From the NCBI GenBank assembly GCA_033980235.1, contig CM067077.1, forward strand, positions 2,531,972-2,595,971: a DNA stretch of 64,000 bases, read 5' to 3'. Shown one piece after another: positions 34,594-44,007 of the stretch. A program made the translations under genes and the position numbers. Under the pieces are notes generated by a model. It did not search any database. It saw only the letters and a program-made list of their open reading frames with translations, and had not been told where the DNA came from. Source of the stretch: Diadema setosum. Its lineage: Eukaryota > Echinodermata > Echinoidea > Diadematoida > Diadematidae. How positions within the stretch are numbered: position 1 is the stretch's first letter; every line of letters starts with the position of its first letter.

Positions 34594-36490
34594 ATATTGT
34601 CAAGTCAGAAAGGCATGAGTTGCAATACTATTACTTCATGTGTTTCAGTAACAAACAGTGTAGAAGTTTGGGCCATTCAACATGCGATACATTAGAGACA
34701 GTCTATGTCAAAACCAAGAATACTGGAATGTTAATTATTCATGATTGTTATGATATTCAAACGTTACTTATGTTTGCATGTTATATTAGAAAACATATAT
34801 ATTTTATTGAATAATAGCATTTTTGTTTTTTGTTTCAGAATTCCTCATCATCATTTGGATCTGTGGAGGATTCGGGTTTTTTTTTTTGTGGACAGAGCAA
34901 AGTGGTATAGTGCTTTGGTAATTCACTTTAGCGGGCTAGATTATTGTGCATTGCCGATTACCCTTAACACTTTAGGTACAAATGTTATTTTTTGGCAGGA
35001 GTTGGAATTGAGCAGTCTACTGTGGAGATAGCAGTATTTCTTTGAAAGGGAAAGGCTAGTAACTGATCAGTGGGAATCAGTGGAAATGCTGGGAGATGAT
35101 TGTTTCAATCCTTATGGGATTCATTCAAGAGTTCATTGTATATCTATTGTTGTGTGAAAATGATTTGCTTCAGAATGGTCTCATATTCAAGTAATGTGCA
35201 GTTTAATGCTTCCAGGTTAGCGTCCCTGGTCAGTGACGGAGCATTAATCTGCACATTACTTGAATATGAGACCATTCTGAAGCAAATCATTTTCACACAA
35301 CAATAGATATACAATGAACTCTTAAATGAATCCCACAAGGATTGGAACAATCATCTCCCAGCATTTCCACTGAGTACCACTGATCAGTTACTAGCCTTCC
35401 CCTTTAAGAAAATGAACTGATATTGATATAAAATGCTTTTTCCTTAGACGCCAGACTGAGTATACTTGGGACTCATCTTTAGCAGGCTAATGTACCAAGG
35501 ACACATGTGCAGTTTTGCACTGGGGTGTTAAAAGACTGAATAAACCACACAGGGGTGCAGATTGTGATCTGTGTGCAGCAGTTGGATGTTATTTCATCAG
35601 TCATCATCCTAGTGCCAAACTGCAGTAAGGTCTACATGGTAGCTTTAAAATACAGGCAGTATGTGACGTAACACTGTGCAATATGTAGTATTCCTGTGAA
35701 GGAATATGTCTGCCATTGGTGTTTATGATAACTGGCATTGCACTATAGTATATCCCACTAAAGTAAATACTTGCGTATTGTTGGTAGTGACTAAAGGTTA
35801 TGCAGGATGTACAATTATTCACTTTAGGAGAATAAGTTATTGCAGTTTTTTTTTTGGACAAGAATCAGGCTTGTGTAGTCTATTGTGAGGATACCAGTAT
35901 CTTCAATAGACTAATTGTGCAGTTTTACCTTGGGTTCATGAGAGATGGAACAGGGCACTGAACGACTTCATTTGAGTTGTACGTGATTGCCTATTGTAGG
36001 TTTTTGTTGAGCCCATTGGAGGTGAGGGGCGGGACTAAGGGATTGTGTGCAGCGTCCGACCGTCCATTGTCGGCTTGTCTGTCGTCTGTCTGTAACGCTA
36101 CAAAAACTGGAATATCTGTACTGAGGGGTTCAATTTTAATGAAATTTGGAGGGTAGAGTGGTTATGGAAAGTTACACATTTTACTAAACAGCAAGGTCAC
36201 CTTAAGGTCAAAGGTCACAGGCAGGGGTCAATGAACTTTAAGGGCTGAAGTCAAGTGTTTGATGGCGTGTTTCGATAATGGCTCATGACTTTTGATGGAC
36301 ATGTCTGTTTGCAACCAAACTTAGGTGGTAAATGTTTCCTTGGGAGATGAAGGTCACCACAAGGTCGAAGGTCACAGGCAGGGGTCAATGATCTTTTAGG
36401 GGCCAAAGTCATGTTTTTTAGGGTGCATTTTGGTAATTTCTCACAGCTCTTGACGGACATGTCTGTTTGGAACGAATCTTATTTGGTAGA
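34594..36490 (+). repeat. Tandem duplication, copy B with inserted MITE
   Basis: This is a second copy of 33033-34593 in the same order. It is longer because a foldback MITE inserted at 35046-35403; without it the copy is about 1.53 kb. The internal 145-bp repeat block extends further than in copy A, to about 36545. Copy A shows the empty site as a T-run near 33481. Confidence 0.85.
35046..35403. mobile_element. TTAA-type foldback MITE, copy 1
   Basis: Near-perfect inverted arms of about 165 bp flank a short centre near 35215. The full ends match AGGGGAAGGCTAGTAACTGA. The right flank is TTAA and the left is TTGA. Copy A of the tandem duplication lacks the element, which proves insertion after or during the duplication. 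TTAA with purine-start ends fits Kolobok-like elements, with piggyBac as the alternative. Confidence 0.8.
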
Positions 36491-37179
36491 TATCTCTTGG
36501 AGAGTTGAAGGTCATTAGAAGGTTAAAGGTCACAGACATGGGTTACCAAACTTTGAGAGTTAGAATTTTTTCTATTCTGTGCAAACGGACAAGAGACATT
36601 TTGGCAATTGTCTTGTTTATAAAGAAAATGTTTCCTTCTTCAAGTTGTTTACGAGGGTTTTAATGTACTCTAAGGACACAAGTGCAAGTTTTGCAGTGGG
36701 GTGATGACAAATGGAATATAGCACACATTGACATCACTTAAGTGGTGTACACTGTGTTGTGTGTAGGCCCTACACCAGTTGTGCTTTTTTTTCATCAATT
36801 TTTTATAGCCTAGTACCAAACTACAATACTGTTGTATGGTTGATTCAAATTACTGGCAATGTGTACTGACTTGAGATTACAAAATCCCTTGTTTATAGGG
36901 TTAGTATTGCTGTAAAGGAATAGGGAAGACTGGGGTCAAGTGGGACAAAGGGTGAAGTGGGAGACTTGTGTAGCTCTAAAACCATTTGGCTAATTAAAAA
37001 TTATTAATTAGTAAAAAGTTGTGTGTAAGCACAAGTCAGAAATATGCCAAGAGTTTGTTCACATTCCTGCTGATATGAGTAGTACAATCCAAATGTATCA
37101 GCACACTGCTTCCTAGTTTGCTGTGTGTCACTTTGGATTGTTCAGATCCGTGAAGACTACTGTAGCACTCACAATAGAT
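36491..37179. other. Unassigned stretch after the tandem duplication
   Basis: The first part continues the GGTCAAAGGTCACAG-type repeat to about 36545. The rest shows no gene or recognisable element. Confidence 0.4.
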
Positions 37180-37189
37180 GCATTGTAAG

Positions 37190-37370
37190 ATGGAATATAC
37201 TTGCCTTTGCCATTATACCAATACCTTTTCCATTGAGACCAATTACCTTTGCCATTGATACGAATTACCTTTGCCATTGAATTGATACCAGTAACCTCTG
37301 CCATTAAATTGATACCAATTACCTTTGTCGTTGATACCAATACCTTTGCCATTGGTACCAAAAACTTTGA
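37190..37370. repeat. Degenerate minisatellite TTGCCATTGATACCAATTACC
   Basis: About eight imperfect units of 20-27 bp made of CCATTGATACCAATTACCTT variants. The resulting minus-strand frames are low complexity and not considered genes. Confidence 0.8.
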
Positions 37371-37889
37371 TTGAATTGTTGAGATTGTGACAAAAGGACC
37401 TTATTTTTACTTTATCATTTTGCATAGAAAAGTACTTTGAATTTGTCATGAAATTGGCACTTTGTTTAAGGCCTGTCCTTAGTATTCATAAATTCCATCA
37501 AGGTAGCATGTCACCATTCCAGTCTATTCATATATTATTTGAATGTTTATATCTTAAACAACTGTGAGGGGGATGAAAAACAAAAATGTGTTTACGGGGT
37601 TAGATTTTGCAATTTTATATAACAAATAATTTTTGCTGGCATTTCCAACAAAAATAATGAAAGCTTCTCTTTGCCATAAAATCATTCCGCTTGCATGGAA
37701 TGCATTGAAAATTACAGAATATAGTCTTCATGTAACTTATGATATTCAGTTGGTAAATTTGTAAATAAGTGCATTGATGTCTTTAAAATATTTTTAAAAT
37801 ACTGTTGAGAGAGGGCGCTAGGGTCTGGAAGACAAACTGTTTCAGTACCTCTCAATTATTTATTTCTGCATGAATCATGTTCTAATGTG

Positions 37890-38107
37890 GTACGGTTCCA
37901 TGACATTTGCTCTCGCAACAATAGCTCCGGTCTACTTTTGCCATGATAACCCTAAACCTAACGCTAACTGTAATGCTAACCCTAATCCTAAACTTTGCAT
38001 TGTTCTGAACAAAAAATGAAATCATGTCCTTGACCTTACCCTTTAATGTTTCGAGATATGTAGACTGGAGCAAATGTCGTGTCACCCTTGGTACATTGGT
38101 ATACATG
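37890..38107. mobile_element. Possible MITE with ACATTTGCTC ends and TAACCCTAA-like core
   Basis: GACATTTGCTC near 37910 is mirrored as GAGCAAATGTC near 38070. The centre (37949-37992) contains CCTAAACCTAACGCTAAC and CTAACCCTAATCCTAAAC, which resemble but do not equal TTAGGG telomere repeats. The inverted ends are imperfect, so the element call is tentative. Confidence 0.4.
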
Positions 38108-38773
38108 ATCATGGTCATTATATCAAGTGTGCTGATGAGGATGAGGAAAAAAAGTCATGTTGAGGTCATGTGTTCCCAATTATTTGTTTATTGCTATGTC
38201 AATTTTGTTCACAATTGATGAGAGTGATGAAGTCCACATTTAGTGTCCTGCCAGTCAGAAGTCAAATTTATCTATTTTTTTATTTTTGCATCAGATATAT
38301 GTCAAAACTTTATGCATCTTTTGGTAATACTACATGTATATTGATGAGGAATATATTGTCAAAGGAGATCTAGAAGACAAAACATTATATTGGAAGACAG
38401 CAAGTGTTATTGCGTAAGAAAGTCTCGGAAAATTATGCTTCCCTCAGGTCGCAAAAGGAAGTAACTTCGAAAGCTAACTTTGAGTGAATGAAGAAAATGA
38501 TATTAGTTTTTCCGCTCTAATATAATGGCTACCCCTCCCGTTTATATTATATAAAAAAAAAAAAAATGAAGAGCAGATATCATCAGTTTGATTTTGCCAC
38601 CATAATTTCGTTACCCATAGTGACCTCTTAGTAAGAGTGCAGTCAATCTTGAAAATTTCAGAGTTTTAGATCTTAGGGCAGCATAATTTTCCCCTGACTT
38701 TGGGAGGCAGGATCAGAAACCACAATATAATTTCAACAAAGCTAATGTTCTTTTTGTTTTCTTTCTTTACAGG
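38108..38773. other. Unassigned stretch
   Basis: No gene is seen. A polypyrimidine run followed by CAG (about 38754-38772), like a 3' splice site, lies just before the 38-bp minisatellite. It could belong to the 5' region of the downstream Helentron, but no terminus can be identified. Confidence 0.35.
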
Positions 38774-39575
38774 TCTGTGAAACCCCTGGATAAGAAAACA
38801 GGATACAGGTGAAACCCCTGTAAAACGAAACAGGATACAGGTGAAACCCCTGTAAAACAAAACCGGTGAACAGGTGAAACCCCTGACAAACGAGAAAACA
38901 GGTGAACAGGTGAAACCCCTGACAAACGAGAAAACAGGTGAACAGGTGAAACCCCTGAAAAAAACGAGAAAACCGGAGAACAGGTGAGACCCCTGTATAT
39001 AACAAGAAAACCGGAGAACAGGTGAGACCCCTGTATATAACAAGAAAACCGGAGAACAGGTGAGACCCCTGTATATAACAAGAAAACCGGAGAACAGGTG
39101 AGACCCCTGTATATAACAAGAAAACCGGAGAACAGGTGAGACCCCTGTATATAACAAGAAAACCGGAGAACAGGTGAGACCCCTGTATATAACAAGAAAA
39201 CAGGAGAACAGGTGAGACCCCTGTATATAACAAGAAAACTGGAGAACAGGTGAGACCCCTGTATATAACAAGAAAACCGGAGAACAGGTGAGACCCCTGT
39301 ATATAACAAGAAAACCGGAGAACAGGTGAGACCCCTGTATCCCCTAACAAGAAAACCGGAGAACAGGTGAGACCCCTGTATATAACAAGAAAATTGGAAA
39401 GTATATAACAAGAAAATTGGAAAGTATATATAACAAGAAAACCAGAGAACAGGTGAAACCCCTGTATATAACAAGAAAACCGGAGAACAGGTGAAACCCC
39501 TGTATATAACAAGAAAATTGGAAAGTATACATACAATCAAGAAAACAAGAAACAAGTGAAACCCCTGTATATAAA
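38774..39575. repeat. 38-bp minisatellite with 5'-splice-site-like units
   Basis: About 20 units. The core copies are 38 bp (for example 38982 to 39360) with ACAGGTGAGACCCCTG followed by TATATAACAAGAAAACCGGA. Left-hand units are 32-36 bp variants and right-hand units contain ATTGGAAAGTATA fragments. ACAGG and CCTGT form a short inverted repeat in each unit. Because 38 is not a multiple of 3, all three minus frames stay open and give long artificial reading frames. Confidence 0.95.
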
Positions 39576-39599
39576 CTGGAACAGAAGTGCAGAGAGTCA

Positions 39600-40260
39600 T
39601 AATGATAAATAAATGCAAAGAGTGATAGTACACAAAAAGTGCAACCAGTGATTTAACTGAATAAGTAGAAGGGGTGGAATTGCAGAATAAGTGTTAAGAG
39701 TAATATTGGAGATTAAATACAAAGAGTGATATTACACTAAAAAGAGGAAAGAGTGATATTAGGGATAAACAGAGATCAGAAAGTACGAGTACTAAAAAAC
39801 ATTGTCATTTGTGAATTTGTCTTGGGATATAAATTGTGATAGAGAAAAAACAGGCTTGATTAGAGTAAATACAATCTTATAAAATTGCTATTACATACTT
39901 TAGAAATAGGCAAATTTGTAAAAAAAAAAGGGAACCAACCTGGGATATTTAAAGTTGCACAAATAGAAGACTGTGATTACAAAGATAAAACTCTATCTGC
40001 TGTAACTGAATTTGAATCTTCAGCAAACCTGAATCTTTGATCCTACTCTATCTTGAAAGAACTTGAAATAATTTCAAAGAGAATCAGAGAGAGAGTGAGA
40101 GTCTCAGAATCAGAGGCAGAAAGAGTCGGAATCAAAGACAGAAAGAGTTAGAATCAAAGAGAGAAAGAGTAATAAGAGAGGAAGAGTCAGAATTGAAGAG
40201 AAAAAGAGTCGAAATCTAACAAAAGAGTTTTAAGGAGTGTTGAATAAAGAGTGCATTCCG
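39600..40260. repeat. Purine-rich region with AGAGTGATATT and GAATCAAAGAGAGAAAGAGT repeats
   Basis: 39600-39790 has loosely repeated AAAGAGTGATATTA units. 40080-40215 has a stronger repeat of about 20 bp of the form AGAATCAAAGAGAGAAAGAG. No coding evidence is seen. Confidence 0.6.
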
Positions 40261-40604
40261 TAAAGGAGGTGAAAACTATAAAGCAATCAGAATTGAAGAG
40301 AATCACAATTGAAAGAGAATTCTCTTACAGGAGGCGAGAAGTTTGCTGAAAATTTAAAAATAGAAATATAGTCTTGCATCACTCGAGAAACGGTGTCTTG
40401 AGTGGGGAATTTACGGTAAAAGAGAATTGAAGAGCGCCATCTTAAGACAAAAGCATTATATCTGGTAAACGTTATTGCGGTAGACAATACAAGTCTTCTT
40501 CTGGTGGCAAGACAGGTGTACACAAAGATAAGCAAAGGTGAGAGTGCTATAATCGCGTTCCTGAAATTGCCGCAGTAGCCATTACTAGCAGGTAATAGAC
40601 AAAG

Positions 40605-40765
40605 AGCGCCACCTGTTGGTAGAAACAATTAAGAATACACACATTGCACAAAATAATTTTTCTTGGCAGACAAAAAGCGACACCTATTGGTAGTAACTAA
40701 TTAAACAACACCTTGTACAAATAATTTTTCTCGGTAGATAAGAAGCGCCACCTGTTGGTAGAAAC
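40605..40765. repeat. Tandem repeat of about 70 bp before the Helentron gene
   Basis: GCGCCACCTGTTGGTAGAAA starts at 40605 and 40745, with a variant at 40677, giving intervals of 72 and 68 bp. The repeat unit also contains AATAATTTTTCT. It lies some 240 bp before the polyprotein start and could be part of the element's 5' region. Confidence 0.75.
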
Positions 40766-41001
40766 ATTATAAGGACTGGTGTCACAGCCTCATTGCAAGT
40801 ACATTGTACAGTGTAATACAGTTCACGTATCATATATTAGCTTTCAAGGCAATACAATTCTACAATTTTGTTGTCAATTGCATTACAGAGTACCAGGGGT
40901 AGACCTGATTCATATAAGTATAGTGATTCAAGGAATATATTGATTGAACAGTACATTTATTTGGTAATAGGTACCTACTTTCAAAGCCCTGTAGTTTGAC
41001 A

Positions 41002-44000
41002 ATGGAAGCAAGTGAATTCAAGAATGTTATTGGTGATATCCTAGATATCCTCCATAGTTGTGACTTGAGAAATCTAGAGGTCAGTGAATGTGATGCATGT
41101 TGTAATGTGATCAATGAAAATGAAAGCAGAGTACCATGTGAGGATTGTGGCAAGCAGTTTCATGTGATGTGTACAGGAACTATTTCTGAGGCTAGACTGT
41201 GTGATGCAAGGTTGATTTGGATATGTTCAGCATGTGGAAGCAATAATATTGCCCATCGCATCTTTGACAAAATTGGCATTCCCTGTCATTTCAACAGATA
41301 CGAGCTTCTCAAAGACATTGGTGATGAAGATTCTGGTGCTGATGTTTCACATTCATCATGCAAGAGCAACCAGAGAAGGAAACCAAGCAAGAGACTGAAA
41401 AAGAGGTACCGGTATGTGAAAAGAAAGGACAATGGAATTCTAGAAATGACAAATGTGTGTGTGCAGAAAAGAGCAGATTGTGAGAGAGATGAATCAGATT
41501 CGACTTTCATGACAAATCTGACCAAGAGCCAATTTCAGCCATTAGAAACTGCAGTGGATGATGGTTGGATAACTGTGAAATCAAGGAAGACAAAAGTGAC
41601 TACATCCCAAACAATGACTGACAATCCCAAGACCAAGACCTTTAACAAGAGCTCAGTGAGATCAGTAAATGGTGTGCCTCTCCAACCTGGTGTGACCTAC
41701 ATTGGCAAAGCAATGAAAGCCTACTATCTTGAAAAACAGAAAAGAGCCAAGACCAGCAAGGGCAAGAAATCAAATGCAGAAACAAAGCAAAAAGAACCTG
41801 GTAAACTCGTGAAGCAAAATGTGAATGCAAACTTGGACACAGAACGAAATGATAGTCTGCAGGTATATACTGAATCTGTATTGAATGTATATTCAAAGTG
41901 TGTTCAGTCACCTCATGTGATGGCAAAATACACTGAGCAGATCTATGCAAAAACACAGAGAAGTTGGGCTGATGTGGCTAAAAGCACTCCGAATATGAGT
42001 AATGAATGTTGCGTACCGAATGGTGATCAGACTACATGTGCCTCTGTCCCTTCCACAGACATTGAAAAAGAAGTTTGGAATGTGAACAGGCTCTATGGAG
42101 GTGGAAATGCACGGCAACCAAGAAAGAAAGGTCGTTTCACGAAGATCAACAGACAAAGTGTGCTACCGGAAAAAAATGCTGACTCACAGGTGCGTAATAA
42201 TGGAAAGGTCAAACCTGACATTCCTGAAGGAGAACATGTAGCAAAGAATGAAAAGTTGTGTAAGAATGAAACATCTGACCATGAGGACAGTAATTCCACA
42301 AGTAGAGACAACACAAGCTCGAATGATATCTCCAAAGTGAAATGTGACAGAATGCACAATGTGCATGAACTGAACCCATGTTACAGTGAAAGAAAAGATG
42401 TTGAAAGTGACAGACAAATATCAGTGAAGGAATTGTTCCCTGTGAATTCTTGTACAGATGTAAGTGTTCACTCTCCATGTCACAGACCTGTTTCAGCTAC
42501 ACAGTGTGCTGAAGTTTGTAATGAATCAATATTCTTGCCTGAAAGTGAAAAAACTACTAATCCATCTGACTGCATAGTAATGAATGATGATTCTGCGAAA
42601 AGTGCTGACCACCACAATTCATATGATGTACAGGAATCAATAGTACATGTATTAGATGATGAACCAGCTGCAAGTGATTTAGAGACTGAAGAACGCGTCT
42701 GTAAGCATGTTTCACTCTCAAGTTCTGAATGTGGTAGAAGGCAATCATATCCTATGACCAAAACAATCGCACAAGGAAATTTTAATCAAGGTGATCAACG
42801 ATTTGGTTACACTGCTGGCAAACAATGTGCATGTAATTCCCTTGTGGCAGTTCTCTACACCCAAACCAAGAATGGAATCGAAATGAGATCTCGTGATCTT
42901 GATCAGATTCTGACACTTGGGAATGAGTTGTATTATTACATCAAGAAGGATTCACCACTGAATGAAGAGCTTGTAATGATAGATGAATTACCCAAGGAAC
43001 TTCATATTCTGGATGAAAAATTTCAAATAACCTATGCTGAATCAAAATATGGAGTGTTGGATGGAAATCAAAACAATTTGTCAAATTTTGGTGCTTTGTC
43101 ATTGAGCCAAGCCTTAGAACAAGAACTATGCAGATATGATGCATGTCTTATGAATTTTGCTGAGAGTACATTTGCAATCATTACACATGACAATGGTTAT
43201 TATGTATTTGATTCTCATTCCAGAAGTCATGATGGGTACTTGGTACAAGATGGATGCAGTGTCTTGCTTAGCATTTCATCATGGCAAGGTATACAGGTAC
43301 ACTGTTTGAATTTGGCAAAATCAATGGCATGTGATTTACGTACTACTCAGTTTGAACTAACCGGTCTGGCATTAGAATCCAATTCTAAGAAAAATGCATT
43401 GACAACTAGTGGCTCCAAGAGATCAAACTCAGTAAATACTGCATGGAGGAATACAAATGATCAAAATAGCAACATTTCAAAACATTGTGATCATGTTAAA
43501 GGAACTAACAGTGATAGCTGTAAGACTCGAAATGAAACAAAGAAAAACAGAGTAAATGTAAACAGTGATGGCTATGGGAATGAGAATGAAGTTGAATTTG
43601 TTTCAGTTGAAAAGACAACAGAAAGAAGAGATCGAAATTTCAAATTTGTGCCGATTACATACGTAGACAAACAGTCTTTGTGCAATAAATTGAATTTCAG
43701 TTACAGTGGTACTGCCAATGAATCAATGGAGGATAGAAATGAAAGTTTGTATATTGGGAAACCTGTAAATATCAAGAGAGTTATGGGTGATGGCAACTGC
43801 TTTTACAGAAGTATTGCTCATGTAGTTACTGGCAGCGAAAGAAACCATTTCATGCTCAGGAAATCCAATGTGGCACATTTACTGGAAACAGGTGATTTAT
43901 TTAAAAATGTAATAGACACAGTGAAATATCAGAGTGTCAGGGAATTTGTTCTTCAAGAGAAATTGATGGATTTAGGAACATGGGCTGGTCACGCTGATAT

Positions 44001-44007
44001 TAGTTAA
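41002..44007 (+). CDS. Helentron polyprotein part 1: PHD finger, C76-like protease, OTU-1 start
   Basis: The frame begins at ATG 41002; an upstream TTG at 40996 is in frame but less likely. Residues 30-78 form a C4HC3 PHD finger (C30, C33, C46, C49, H54, C57, C75, C78), a chromatin-reader fold. Residues 100-590 are charged and low in complexity. Residues about 600-760 resemble the herpesvirus large-tegument ubiquitin-specific protease (peptidase family C76), with Cys609 or Cys611 in GKQCACNSL and D737-S-H739 in YYVFDSHSR. An OTU cysteine protease starts near 920, with D930-G-N-C933 in GDGNCFYRS. The frame ends at TAA 44005-44007 in the middle of this OTU domain and continues in the same frame, so the stop is a nonsense mutation rather than a true end. 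The likely role is ubiquitin removal during transposition; this is inferred. Confidence 0.85.
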   Translation: MEASEFKNVIGDILDILHSCDLRNLEVSECDACCNVINENESRVPCEDCGKQFHVMCTGTISEARLCDARLIWICSACGSNNIAHRIFDKIGIPCHFNRYELLKDIGDEDSGADVSHSSCKSNQRRKPSKRLKKRYRYVKRKDNGILEMTNVCVQKRADCERDESDSTFMTNLTKSQFQPLETAVDDGWITVKSRKTKVTTSQTMTDNPKTKTFNKSSVRSVNGVPLQPGVTYIGKAMKAYYLEKQKRAKTSKGKKSNAETKQKEPGKLVKQNVNANLDTERNDSLQVYTESVLNVYSKCVQSPHVMAKYTEQIYAKTQRSWADVAKSTPNMSNECCVPNGDQTTCASVPSTDIEKEVWNVNRLYGGGNARQPRKKGRFTKINRQSVLPEKNADSQVRNNGKVKPDIPEGEHVAKNEKLCKNETSDHEDSNSTSRDNTSSNDISKVKCDRMHNVHELNPCYSERKDVESDRQISVKELFPVNSCTDVSVHSPCHRPVSATQCAEVCNESIFLPESEKTTNPSDCIVMNDDSAKSADHHNSYDVQESIVHVLDDEPAASDLETEERVCKHVSLSSSECGRRQSYPMTKTIAQGNFNQGDQRFGYTAGKQCACNSLVAVLYTQTKNGIEMRSRDLDQILTLGNELYYYIKKDSPLNEELVMIDELPKELHILDEKFQITYAESKYGVLDGNQNNLSNFGALSLSQALEQELCRYDACLMNFAESTFAIITHDNGYYVFDSHSRSHDGYLVQDGCSVLLSISSWQGIQVHCLNLAKSMACDLRTTQFELTGLALESNSKKNALTTSGSKRSNSVNTAWRNTNDQNSNISKHCDHVKGTNSDSCKTRNETKKNRVNVNSDGYGNENEVEFVSVEKTTERRDRNFKFVPITYVDKQSLCNKLNFSYSGTANESMEDRNESLYIGKPVNIKRVMGDGNCFYRSIAHVVTGSERNHFMLRKSNVAHLLETGDLFKNVIDTVKYQSVREFVLQEKLMDLGTWAGHADIS

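Noticed and set aside
37949..37992. Telomere-like CTAACCCTAA sequence
   Set aside because: It is short, irregular and inside a possible MITE. It is not a telomere array or an interstitial telomere of any length.
38666..39633. Three overlapping minus-strand reading frames of 201, 264 and 288 codons
   Set aside because: They cover the 38-bp minisatellite. A 38-bp period keeps all three frames open and gives the same peptide motif in each, so they are by-products of the repeat.
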